From CAZRNB01 sp964601355 (GTDB lineage Bacteria > Planctomycetota > Phycisphaerae > Sedimentisphaerales > Anaerobacaceae): a DNA stretch of 20,803 nucleotides. Both the position numbers and the translations under genes were made by a program. The stretch is from contig CAZRNB010000046.1 in assembly GCA_964601355.1 (NCBI GenBank), positions 1 through 20,803 of the forward strand. Direction: 5' to 3'. Shown here in pieces: positions 1 through 8,159 of this stretch. Each line of letters opens with the position of its first letter. Positions within the stretch are counted from its first letter, which is position 1. A model generated the notes under the pieces. That model worked only from the letters and a program-made list of their open reading frames with translations, had not been told where the DNA came from and did not search any database.

Positions 1-487
1 AATATGCCCAATTTTCTTGTTATTCTTTACCAATATCATGAGTGAGTACCTAAAATCCCTTTAAGAGATTTTTACATATCATCACAGATACTCTTAAAGA
101 ATTACACCTCTGCCTTGTTTAATGTAAAAAAACTTCGCTCTTTTGTATATATTCAACATATAACAAGACAGCAATGATACCAATTATTAAATAAAAACCT
201 TATGGCGTCAATTCGTCAATTATGATGTTACTGCAAGTCGGTATTCACACTTTTTTGACAAAAATCCTCAAAATAAAGATATGCAGTTTTGATCGGTGTC
301 AGTCAGTGTTTAAGTCTGTGTTCGTCAGCGATAGCGCAATTGGTGTGCCAGAGAAAATATTTTTTCGGAGAAGTCAACTACAATTCTTTCGACTATGCTC
401 AAGACAGGTTTATAGGCGTGTTAACTCGTCTCGGCGAAGCTTCGATCCGTAGCCGGAAGAGTACGAAAAATGTGCTAAAACTTTGAT
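1..487. other. Gene-free left flank
   Basis: I see no convincing gene here. Short open frames exist (for example 222-452 plus), but their translations show no domain, hydrophobic segment or ribosome binding site and look like chance. The first ~220 bases are AT-rich. The second half becomes richer in CG words and contains the 10-bp palindrome CGAAGCTTCG at 435-444, which resembles debris of a small intergenic repeat. The stretch lies downstream of the minus-strand mtaB gene, but no hairpin followed by a T-run that would make a clear terminator is visible. Confidence 0.6.
59..99. repeat. 9-bp perfect inverted repeat
   Basis: CTTTAAGAG at 59-67 is matched exactly by CTCTTAAAG at 91-99, with a 23-nt spacer. 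No T-run follows on either strand, so it is not an obvious terminator. It could be an operator or a chance AT-rich inverted repeat. Confidence 0.35.
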
Positions 488-1813
488 TTAATGAACAAGC
501 TCTCCCATTACTCCATCTTCACTATTTTTAACCAGCTTCATTTTAATCAAATCATTGGCTTTCAGTCTGTCGGCTGATTTATCTAAATAAACATAAAAAT
601 ACCTCTCTGCTCGACCCATCAAGCACTGGGCAGGGTGACTATTTTCCAGCAGGACCTCTGCTGTTTCGCCAATAAACTGCTGGCGGAAATCCCTCTGCAA
701 CTTTCTATCTAAATCACGAAGTATTCTCGACCGCTCTTTTATAACTCTCTTATATACAGCACTTTGTATACTTGCAGCGGCGGTGCCTTTTCGCGGCGAA
801 AAAGCAAAAACGTGCATCTTGGCAAAGCCGACCTCTTTGGCTAAAGCAACGGTTTGCTCAAAATTAGCATCACTTTCAGTAGGGAAACCAACGATAATAT
901 CGGTCGTTATCGCTGGTCTATCAAGTCTCGATTTAATCAAGTTTACCTTTTCTCTGAAATCATCTGCATTATATTGTCTGCACATCTTTTTCAGGATTAT
1001 ATTTGAGCCGGACTGGAGTGATAAGTGAAGATGCGGCATAATGTTACGGTGGTTGCAGAAAGTATCAAGCAGCCTCGACGTGACGTCAGCAGGCTCAAGC
1101 GAGCTTAATCTAATTCTTGCAAGGCCGGGGATTTGCGCCATTTTATCTAAAAGGTCAGGCAATTTGTCATTTTGCTCGTTTGGCCAGTTTTTTCTTCTAA
1201 CGGTTTCTTGGCCGTAAGCGCCGAGGAATACGCCGGTTACGACGATTTCTTTATGGCCGGCTGCGACAAGGGCTTGTGCTTCGTGCAAAACGACATCAAC
1301 GGATTTACTGTGAACAAAAGGGCGGGTTTTAGGTACTATACAATAGGAGCAATAGCCATCACAGCCGTCCTGAATCTTTAGAAAAGCTCTTGTATGACCT
1401 TTGAAAGAGGTTAGATAAGGTAATTCTAAATTATTTTGCCGATAGGTTTTAGCGTTATTTTCTGGTTTTATTTTTCCGTTTGATATTTGGCTTAATGTGC
1501 CGGCAAGCTCATCCCGGCAGCTAATGACATAAATCTTTTCGCTAAGGCCATTTAGTTCGACGGTTTGGATGCTGGGCAGGCATCCACAAACCACGATAGC
1601 AGCATTGGGATTAAGCCTTTGGGCTTTATGAATGGCTTGTCGGCTTTTAGCAGAGGCTGTTTGGGTAACGCAGCAAGTATTTATAACCACCAGATCGACT
1701 CTCTGCGACATCTCTGTATAAATAAGCCCGAGCTGTTCGAGCAGCTGCCGAATCTGCTGGCTTTCATATTGATTAACTTTGCAGCCGAGAGTATTTATGG
1801 AAAAAGTTTTCAT
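488..1813 (-). CDS. mtaB: tRNA (t6A37) C2-methylthiotransferase, MtaB type
   Basis: Radical SAM enzyme that adds a methylthio group to N6-threonylcarbamoyladenosine at position 37 of ANN-decoding tRNAs in the cytosol. From the chosen start (441 aa) the methylthiotransferase N-domain is complete: TLGCKVNQYES (C11), INTCCVT (C47) and CGCLPS (C78) supply the auxiliary [4Fe-4S] cluster. The radical SAM cluster is CDGYCSYC (C151, C155, C158). The last ~60 residues match a TRAM RNA-binding domain. GCKVNQYES is typical of MtaB rather than MiaB or RimO. The open frame extends 13 codons upstream to a TTG, but ATG at 1813 begins the usual MKTFSINTLGCKVN N-terminus, so I chose it. No Shine-Dalgarno is visible; a weak TTGTTA/TATAAA pair (1847-1852, 1826-1831) would put transcription start almost at the ATG, so the message may be leaderless (inference). 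Diverges from the pilM-like gene across 78 bp. Confidence 0.9.
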   Translation of the reverse strand: MKTFSINTLGCKVNQYESQQIRQLLEQLGLIYTEMSQRVDLVVINTCCVTQTASAKSRQAIHKAQRLNPNAAIVVCGCLPSIQTVELNGLSEKIYVISCRDELAGTLSQISNGKIKPENNAKTYRQNNLELPYLTSFKGHTRAFLKIQDGCDGYCSYCIVPKTRPFVHSKSVDVVLHEAQALVAAGHKEIVVTGVFLGAYGQETVRRKNWPNEQNDKLPDLLDKMAQIPGLARIRLSSLEPADVTSRLLDTFCNHRNIMPHLHLSLQSGSNIILKKMCRQYNADDFREKVNLIKSRLDRPAITTDIIVGFPTESDANFEQTVALAKEVGFAKMHVFAFSPRKGTAAASIQSAVYKRVIKERSRILRDLDRKLQRDFRQQFIGETAEVLLENSHPAQCLMGRAERYFYVYLDKSADRLKANDLIKMKLVKNSEDGVMGELVH

Positions 1814-1891
1814 AATATGATATAATTTATATGGGCTGATAAAAATTAACAAGGTTAATGATTTTGTAGGCCATAAAGCGGGAGGTTTGTT

Positions 1892-4240
1892 ATGGCGGCT
1901 GTAACCGATACGGTATGGGCAGTAGATCTGGGCAATAATTCGCTAAAGGCACTGCGGTTGGCCAATGTCGGCGGCGTTATAAAGGTAATCGCTTTCGACC
2001 ATATCCAGCACGGCAAAATCCTTTCAGGAAGTGACGTCAAACCGGCTGAAGGGGATGAGCTTATTGCATTGAGCTTACGCCAATTTGTCCAGCGAAACGA
2101 TTTGGGCGATGATGAGATAATTATCTCTGTGCCGAGCCAAAACAGTTTTGCCAGATTTGTAAATCTGCCGCCCGTCGAGCCGAAACGCATTCCTGAAATT
2201 GTCAAGTTCGAAGCTGTTCAGCAAATTCCTTTTGATATCAACGACGTGGAATGGGACTGGCAGCTGATGACATCAGCCGATAGTCCTGATAAGAAGGTTG
2301 GTATTTTTGCGATTAAAAAGGAAGTAGTGAACTCAGCGCTGGAGCATTTTGAAAGAGAAGATTTGCAGGTCAGCTACGTTCAGATGGCGCCAATGGCTCT
2401 ATATAATTATGTAATGCAAGAACATGCCGAATTGCTCACTACGAATGATCAGGCAGTCATTGCTCTTAATGTTGGAGCGGAAAACACCGATCTGGTAGTC
2501 TGCACGAAATCAGCCGTGTGGCAACGTTGTATCCTTATAGGCGGTAACACCTTTACCAAGTCGATAGCAGATGCGTTCAAAATAAATTTTGAAAAAGCGG
2601 AAAAGCTCAAACGTACAGCTCCGGTAAGCAAATATGCCCGGCAAATTTTGCAGGCGATGAAACCTGTTTTTACCGATTTAGTATCTGAAGTGCAGCGTTC
2701 GTTAGGCTTTTACAGCAGCTCCAATCCCAATGCTAAATTTGTGAAAGTCATTGCGATGGGCGGCGGGACAAAACTACGCGGCCTGCTGAAATATTTACAG
2801 CAGAGCCTGCAGATGCCGGTTGAGCGGCCGGATACATTTAAAAAACTTGCGATGGGCGCTGGAATTTCAGCGGCAAAATTCCATGAGAATGTTAGTGACT
2901 TCGCCGTTGTTTATGGTCTTGCTGCTCAGGGTTTGGGTCTGGCAGTGATATCCGGCAATCTGCTGCCCCGTAGCGTTGCCAGGTCCATGGCCTGGGCAAG
3001 TAAAGGCAGATATTTTGCCGCAGCAGCCTGTTTGTTACTTCTTGTTTCTCTTATGTCGCTGGCGAGAGTCGGCATGGATAAAATCAATTATGCGAAAAAT
3101 GAGCAGATTCGACAAGACATCAGTCGTGTAATTAATGATGCTACGCAGGCACGTAACCAGCTTGATGAACAGCAGCGCAGAGGCTCTGAATCAGAAACCA
3201 TCATAAAAAAGCAATTAGAACCCTTTAAATATCGTGAAGCGGTTCCACTACTGCACGAAACCATACTCTCGGCTTTGCCGAGTACAAAAAACAATCCGGC
3301 TCAAAAGGAGCTTTATGAAGCTTTTATCAAAGGCGATGTAGAAACTGTTTTACACATCCCTCGCAAAGATCGAAAACAGCTATTCATTACCGGTATGTCG
3401 GCTTACTTTTCAAATGATCTTGCAAAAGCACAATTTGGCGCCACGGCTATGATGAGAAGAGGCAGCATGGGCTTGGGACAACAAGATGGTGGAATGGAAG
3501 GCTACGATATGATGATGTATGATCCGAGGATGATGGATGGGGATCCTCTTGCGCAATCCCGCTATGCTTTGGACTTTAGCTTGGGAGGTCAGGAAAGTGC
3601 GGTTGAAAAGAAGCAGGGATTTGTCGTAACTATAGCCGGATATAGTCCATATAGAGATATAGGTGAATTGCTGGACCCTCTTGGTGTGGGGGACAAAGCC
3701 AATAGATGGGGGTTTGTTACTCGGCTGCAGCATCTTGACGTTGTTGTTGACGGCAATTGCCCATTTGAGCTGTACGAAAAAGCTAATCTCGAGCATTATA
3801 AATTGGATAAAGGCCCTGTTGATTTGTCCGCTGACGTGCCTGCAGGAATAGGTGTTATTGATGCCGTGCCAGGAATGGGCAGCCAGGTTGCCGGCCCAGG
3901 TATGATGAGCAGTACAATGGTTGACAGGCAGATTCTAAGAGATCCAATGACGAGGGAAATTATCAATAAGGTTCCCGTGCTGGATGAGTATGGGAAAGAG
4001 GTAATCGATCGCAGAACCAGCAGTCCTGTGTATGAAACCAACGACAATTGGTTCGTATTAAACTTTAAGGTTGTCTGGAAAGATGCTCCACCGCCGCCTC
4101 CGCCGCCTGCTGGTGCCATGTCAGCTTATGGAGGTGCTCCTGTAAGTGCTCCTGTAAGTGCTTCTCCTTCTCCTTCGCCTTCCCCGAAATCGACCGGCGG
4201 CAAAAGCAAAGGCGGAGCAGGAGGACAATTTGATTTCTAA
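1892..4240 (+). CDS. pilM: PilM-PilN-like fusion, type IV pilus inner-membrane assembly protein
   Basis: Residues 1-~345 form a PilM actin-like ATPase: phosphate-1 motif VDLGNNSLKAL (from residue 11), phosphate-2 NVGAENTDLVV (from 193) and adenosine motif MGGGTKLRGL (from 289). PilM is normally a ~350-aa cytosolic protein; this one has 782 aa. The extra part starts with NLLP (356-359), the motif by which PilN's N-terminal peptide binds PilM, then one membrane helix (~374-391) and a large presumably periplasmic part. That part carries a short coiled-coil stretch (~395-435), a Met/Gly/Tyr/Asp-rich insert (~515-555, with GYDMMMYDPRMMDGD) and a C-terminal tail of poly-proline, Ser/Pro repeats and Gly/Lys. 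It should therefore act as PilM and PilN in one chain at the pilus alignment complex. GGAGG at 1881-1885, 6 nt before the ATG, supports the start. First gene of a three-gene operon. Family call firm for the N-terminus; the PilN equivalence is inferred. Confidence 0.88.
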   Translation: MAAVTDTVWAVDLGNNSLKALRLANVGGVIKVIAFDHIQHGKILSGSDVKPAEGDELIALSLRQFVQRNDLGDDEIIISVPSQNSFARFVNLPPVEPKRIPEIVKFEAVQQIPFDINDVEWDWQLMTSADSPDKKVGIFAIKKEVVNSALEHFEREDLQVSYVQMAPMALYNYVMQEHAELLTTNDQAVIALNVGAENTDLVVCTKSAVWQRCILIGGNTFTKSIADAFKINFEKAEKLKRTAPVSKYARQILQAMKPVFTDLVSEVQRSLGFYSSSNPNAKFVKVIAMGGGTKLRGLLKYLQQSLQMPVERPDTFKKLAMGAGISAAKFHENVSDFAVVYGLAAQGLGLAVISGNLLPRSVARSMAWASKGRYFAAAACLLLLVSLMSLARVGMDKINYAKNEQIRQDISRVINDATQARNQLDEQQRRGSESETIIKKQLEPFKYREAVPLLHETILSALPSTKNNPAQKELYEAFIKGDVETVLHIPRKDRKQLFITGMSAYFSNDLAKAQFGATAMMRRGSMGLGQQDGGMEGYDMMMYDPRMMDGDPLAQSRYALDFSLGGQESAVEKKQGFVVTIAGYSPYRDIGELLDPLGVGDKANRWGFVTRLQHLDVVVDGNCPFELYEKANLEHYKLDKGPVDLSADVPAGIGVIDAVPGMGSQVAGPGMMSSTMVDRQILRDPMTREIINKVPVLDEYGKEVIDRRTSSPVYETNDNWFVLNFKVVWKDAPPPPPPPAGAMSAYGGAPVSAPVSASPSPSPSPKSTGGKSKGGAGGQFDF

Positions 4241-4334
4241 GACGGCGGCTCTAAAGGCTGATGTTTTATGATTATACAACCAAAAGCAGTATGAAAAGAA
4301 GGAAGTAATTATAAATGTAGATTGGTGAGATAAG

Positions 4335-5654
4335 ATGAATTTACCAAATTTCAAAGGCGTTCTGCAAAAACTAAGCGTTCTTAAGCATAATTCGTCGCTG
4401 CTGATAGCAGTTATTATAATAGTAATTGCTGTTATTTTATTTATCCCTACGCAGTTAATCAGCAGCAAGCTTAAGGGACAGATAGAAGATGAAAGTCTTA
4501 AAAAGGGCACCGCGATTCAGGCTATGAATGCCTTTTCTCGCGAGCAATCTAAGGAGGAGGAAAAATACCAGCAGTCTTATGCGCATGATGCCAATCAAAT
4601 AAAGCTCCTGGCAGAGCAAAGCTCAAAAAGAGAATTGCTAAGCTACAAAATATTTCCTGAGCCGAACGATATATCAGCCTTGATTTTCGAGGAGTTCGGC
4701 AATCGATTTCGCAAGGGTGTGGAAGATTTGATAACCGGAATGAAGGCCTGTGATTCTCCCAGCGATGCAGAGCTGCAGCGAAGTCTGCAAAACTCTTCTG
4801 TACACAGCCGTTTCGGAGGTAGAAGCTCATCAATAAGAAGCTCAGCTTCGGGCAGCAGGTATTTCAGAGGAAGCTCATTGCGGATAATGAATGATATCGA
4901 TGCCACGATTGTGGATGAGATATGTCTTGATAAGGCAAAATCCGGTTCTGTCTATGCTAATCCGGCTGACGTGGCCGGATACGAATTCTGGAAAGGATAT
5001 CAGAATCCCGGAAGAGAAGACGCGATTAAGGATTGCTGGTATTGGCAATTAGGCTACTGGGTTATTAAAGATGTTGTCGATACTATAGAAGCCATGAATG
5101 CCGGCTCGAATAGTGTGCTTGCTTCGCCGGTCAAGCGGCTTATGAGGATCGGTTTCACCCTTGGTGATGTAAAGGGTATGAGATTTCAGGGATCGCGTGC
5201 AGGTAGGCGATTCGCGAAAACATCATCGGAGGGTAAACCCACATATATTCTGTCGAAGCAGGATGGGCTTGCCGAGTCCTGTACCGGAAGGTTAAGCACT
5301 GGAGATATTGATGTCATACATTTCAACGTTGTTGTGCTGGTTGGTGCGGATGCCGTCCTGCCTTTTATGCAGGAGTTCTGTTCTGCCAAAGAGCATCAAT
5401 CCAGAGGGTGGAAAGGACAGCTTCTTCCGCCTCAAACTCATAAGCATAACCAGATAACGATTTTGGAGAGTAATATCAGGCTGATAGACGCCCAGAATGA
5501 TCAAAATCACTATCTATACCGCTATGGCGAAGACGCTGTTATGGAGCTGGATTTGATTTGCGAATATATCTTCAACAAGACCGGCTATGATGAAGTAAAA
5601 CCTGAGACAATTAAGAAAGAGCTGCAGGGTGAGGAAGCGAAAACACCCCAGTGA
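4335..5654 (+). CDS. Single-pass membrane protein in PilN/PilO position of the pilus operon
   Basis: A 439-aa protein with no motif I recognise. It begins with ~19 cytosolic residues, then one strong membrane helix (~20-40), a charged helical, coiled-coil-like stretch (~45-95), a Ser/Arg/Gly-rich linker (~157-185) and a mixed alpha/beta C-terminal half with a hydrophobic strand near IDVIHFNVVVLVGAD. This order (short tail, helix, coiled coil, ferredoxin-like fold) is the general plan of PilN and PilO, and in other PVC bacteria (the Akkermansia Amuc_1100 locus) a PilN/PilO-like protein is encoded beside a PilM-like one. A role as the PilO-like periplasmic partner of the upstream fusion is therefore plausible but inferred. 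GGTGAG at 4324-4329, 5 nt before the ATG, supports the start. It lies 94 bp after the PilM fusion, and its stop codon sits inside the loop of a hairpin. Confidence 0.75.
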   Translation: MNLPNFKGVLQKLSVLKHNSSLLIAVIIIVIAVILFIPTQLISSKLKGQIEDESLKKGTAIQAMNAFSREQSKEEEKYQQSYAHDANQIKLLAEQSSKRELLSYKIFPEPNDISALIFEEFGNRFRKGVEDLITGMKACDSPSDAELQRSLQNSSVHSRFGGRSSSIRSSASGSRYFRGSSLRIMNDIDATIVDEICLDKAKSGSVYANPADVAGYEFWKGYQNPGREDAIKDCWYWQLGYWVIKDVVDTIEAMNAGSNSVLASPVKRLMRIGFTLGDVKGMRFQGSRAGRRFAKTSSEGKPTYILSKQDGLAESCTGRLSTGDIDVIHFNVVVLVGADAVLPFMQEFCSAKEHQSRGWKGQLLPPQTHKHNQITILESNIRLIDAQNDQNHYLYRYGEDAVMELDLICEYIFNKTGYDEVKPETIKKELQGEEAKTPQ

Positions 5655-5697
5655 AACTGGGGACTAAATAGTTAGCCCCGCGTTTAACACGGGGTTA
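5646..5697 (+). promoter_or_regulatory. Two tandem GC-rich hairpins with an alternative fold
   Basis: Hairpin 1 is CCCCAG (5646-5651), loop TGAAA, CTGGGG (5657-5662); the upstream gene's TGA stop is in the loop. Hairpin 2 is CCCCG (5676-5680) with CGGGG (5690-5694), extended by inner G-C and T-A pairs and by an outer TAG/TTA pairing to 5673-5697. The 3' arm of hairpin 1 can instead pair with the 5' arm of hairpin 2: GGGG (5659-5662) and CTAA (5664-5667) with TTAG (5672-5675) and CCCC (5676-5679), with one bulged A. No T-run follows, so this is not a standard terminator. It may act as an mRNA stability or translation-coupling element, or be a dispersed genomic repeat. Confidence 0.55.
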
Positions 5698-5722
5698 TGT
5701 TCCGCGATGAAAGGTATGAGAA

Positions 5723-8068
5723 ATGATGATAATTAAGAAAGTCGGATACTTTTTAGAGGCGCATATTGAGAAGATTGTGTTTGCGGTTATTGGAGTAGTT
5801 TGTATCTGGCTTTTGATTTTTCGTGTTCTTATTAGTCCTGACGCTGTTAGCTATAATAATGAGAAATTCGGGCCGGGCGAAATTGATAAGCGGATACGAG
5901 AGCAGGCTAAGGAGCTGGAGTACAAGCTGAATCAGCCGCCTGAGACTAAGCTGGATTATGTGTCACGGTTAACCGGAGCTTTGGACCCTAACGACCCTGT
6001 CAGAGCAGGGATATGGGCTAACATGCAGCACGGTTTTACCGGCTTATTTGACTCGGCCATAAGCGGCATTAATACAAATATGTTTATACCAGTGCCACCG
6101 CCTATTTCCAGTCAGATAAGTGACGGCAAAGAGTATGCACTTCCGGTGGCCAATGGCGTTATTGGGGAGGTCACGGATGTGGCCGTTGAGTACATTAGAG
6201 CAGCGGCTTATGTTCCTACGCAGCCGGTTAGTGAGGATGTTCCGTATGAAAATGCGATGCCTCAGGCTGATGATATTGACCTGGTGACGGTGGAAGCGAA
6301 GTTTGACGTTGCGGAATTATACAGAAAGTTTCATGAAAGTTTTGACAGCGATTTTGTCAGGCAGGAGTGGCGTGACCCGTGTCTGGCGGTACCGATTTTT
6401 GCGGCGGTTCAGTTACAGAGACAAGAGCTGCTTGATAACGGCGGCTGGAGTGATTGGCTGACTGTGCCTCGAAGCAAGATTGACAATCGCAAAAGGATGT
6501 TTGAAATTGTTGAGAGTATAGAAAGTTTGCCGGCGGGGGGGATTGCTGTTCGTTTGCTTCAGTTTAACGAGCCGGATATGAAAATGGATTTATTGCAGCC
6601 ACAGGCTTATCAGATTGCGTCCGCAAATGAGGAGTGGTTTCCTCCTGTGTTACATCGAAAGTATCTGGACCTGAGGAAAAAGGAAAAGACGGAGCAAAGG
6701 CGAGTGGAAATAGAGAATAAAAAACAGGAGGATGAACGCGATCGCACCCAGCGAGTCGAAGATAGACGTGGCAGCGGCGGCGCTACTACCGGGACTGGTA
6801 CTTACGGAGCGAGAACCGATAGCCGCTCCGGGCGGAGTGGAACGACTGAGGGATACGGTAATACTACTGATGGACTTCGTGGTACAAGGGGGACCAGATC
6901 GAGAACGGGTCGGACGGATAGGACAGATAGGACAGATCGCAGAACCGGCCAGACTGATGGTGGACTTTACGGTGATGTCGGAATGTATGGTGACAGGGGG
7001 CAGGCAGGCGGCAGATCATCCGCGACGAACCGTAGCGGAGGCAGAGGAAGAGAACGGGATCGCAATGCCCAGACAGATGATTATATGATGGGAATCGAGG
7101 GCAGAGATATTAGAGATATTCAGGCAAAGCCTTCGTCAGAGGATGTTTATCTTGATTTTGAAAAGTTGTTGATTACCGAATGGACTGACATGTCCAAGAT
7201 GCGCGAACCTTTGACGTTCTGGGCATACGATGACACAACCAAGCTTGGCAAGAGCTACCGATACAGAATCCGGTTAGGCGTTTTTAATCCGATTGCCGGG
7301 ACTAATAAGTTCAAAGAGCAAAGCAAATCTTATAAAGATGTGGTTATTCTATGGAGTGAGTTTTCAGATATTACCGAGCCCGTGCACGTTCCGCAGAGAC
7401 TGTATCTTTTTGCAAAGGAGATACAGGAAGCAGCGAAGATGGTTACTGTCCAGGTCTCAAAGTATGTATTGGGTTATTGGTATAGCAAAGATTTTGTAGT
7501 TAGACAGGGTGAAGTTATAGGCAAAGTCGTGGAGGTGGAGCGTCCAGTTGCTAATGAGCCAAGAGGGCTTCGTGGGTATCCTATGGGGGAAGCTGGTCAA
7601 GCTGGTCGGTACTCTTCTATGCGTGATCCTCAACGTCCTGAATATCCCTCGGCCCGGCTCGGGACGGGTATGCGGCTAGAAGACCGAACCGGAGAGCCTG
7701 AGAGTGTTGATTATAGTACCAGTGCAGTTTTAGTTGATGCCGTATCTGTAAATGACTTGTGGATCAAAGGAGGTGCGCGTTCCAGACCTTATTATGATAT
7801 GCTCTACAGTTTGGATGGCACAACTATTGAACGTATGCCGATTTCAGAGGGTAATTGGACGGAAAATTTAAAGATCGCATTTAATGATATCAGGATTTTA
7901 CAAAGAGAGCAAAAAGAGCCTTTGCGGGGCTGGGAGAGCAGAGTAAGCGGACGCCGTACTCTTGGACAGCGTGCGCCTGGTTCGGACATATATGAGGGTT
8001 CTGACGGCATGTATGGGGAATACGATATGATGTATGAGGATATGATGGGAGGAGGGAGACGTTATTAA
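5723..8068 (+). CDS. Large membrane-anchored protein of the pilus operon with RTD-rich linker
   Basis: A 781-aa protein I do not recognise as a named family. It has a short N-terminal tail, one membrane helix (~18-36) and presumably a periplasmic body. Residues ~40-315 look folded. Residues ~318-452 are a charged then Arg/Gly/Thr/Asp-rich disordered linker that includes RTD tandem repeats (397-406, encoded by a 9-nt repeat at 6911-6937). Residues ~470-740 look folded again and contain WTDMSKMREPLTFWAYDD and a KYVLGYWYSKDFVVRQGE segment. The C-terminus is GMYGEYDMMYEDMMGGGRRY, echoing a Tyr/Asp/Met cluster in the PilM fusion. AAGG at 5711-5714, 8 nt upstream, favours ATG 5723 over ATG 5726. 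Third gene of the operon, 68 bp downstream of the second. A scaffold or secretin-connecting role (PilP-like position) is only an inference from context. Confidence 0.72.
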   Translation: MMIIKKVGYFLEAHIEKIVFAVIGVVCIWLLIFRVLISPDAVSYNNEKFGPGEIDKRIREQAKELEYKLNQPPETKLDYVSRLTGALDPNDPVRAGIWANMQHGFTGLFDSAISGINTNMFIPVPPPISSQISDGKEYALPVANGVIGEVTDVAVEYIRAAAYVPTQPVSEDVPYENAMPQADDIDLVTVEAKFDVAELYRKFHESFDSDFVRQEWRDPCLAVPIFAAVQLQRQELLDNGGWSDWLTVPRSKIDNRKRMFEIVESIESLPAGGIAVRLLQFNEPDMKMDLLQPQAYQIASANEEWFPPVLHRKYLDLRKKEKTEQRRVEIENKKQEDERDRTQRVEDRRGSGGATTGTGTYGARTDSRSGRSGTTEGYGNTTDGLRGTRGTRSRTGRTDRTDRTDRRTGQTDGGLYGDVGMYGDRGQAGGRSSATNRSGGRGRERDRNAQTDDYMMGIEGRDIRDIQAKPSSEDVYLDFEKLLITEWTDMSKMREPLTFWAYDDTTKLGKSYRYRIRLGVFNPIAGTNKFKEQSKSYKDVVILWSEFSDITEPVHVPQRLYLFAKEIQEAAKMVTVQVSKYVLGYWYSKDFVVRQGEVIGKVVEVERPVANEPRGLRGYPMGEAGQAGRYSSMRDPQRPEYPSARLGTGMRLEDRTGEPESVDYSTSAVLVDAVSVNDLWIKGGARSRPYYDMLYSLDGTTIERMPISEGNWTENLKIAFNDIRILQREQKEPLRGWESRVSGRRTLGQRAPGSDIYEGSDGMYGEYDMMYEDMMGGGRRY

Positions 8069-8159
8069 TTCTGTTCTCCAAATACTTATGCTGTGTAACA
8101 TGATTCGGTGCATGCAAAGCAGGATTTGAGACGTCTATACCTGATGCTGGGGTACAAAC

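Noticed and set aside
8069..8159. Bidirectional terminator between the converging pilus and ATP-grasp genes
   Set aside because: No stem of useful length with a T-run is visible on either strand.
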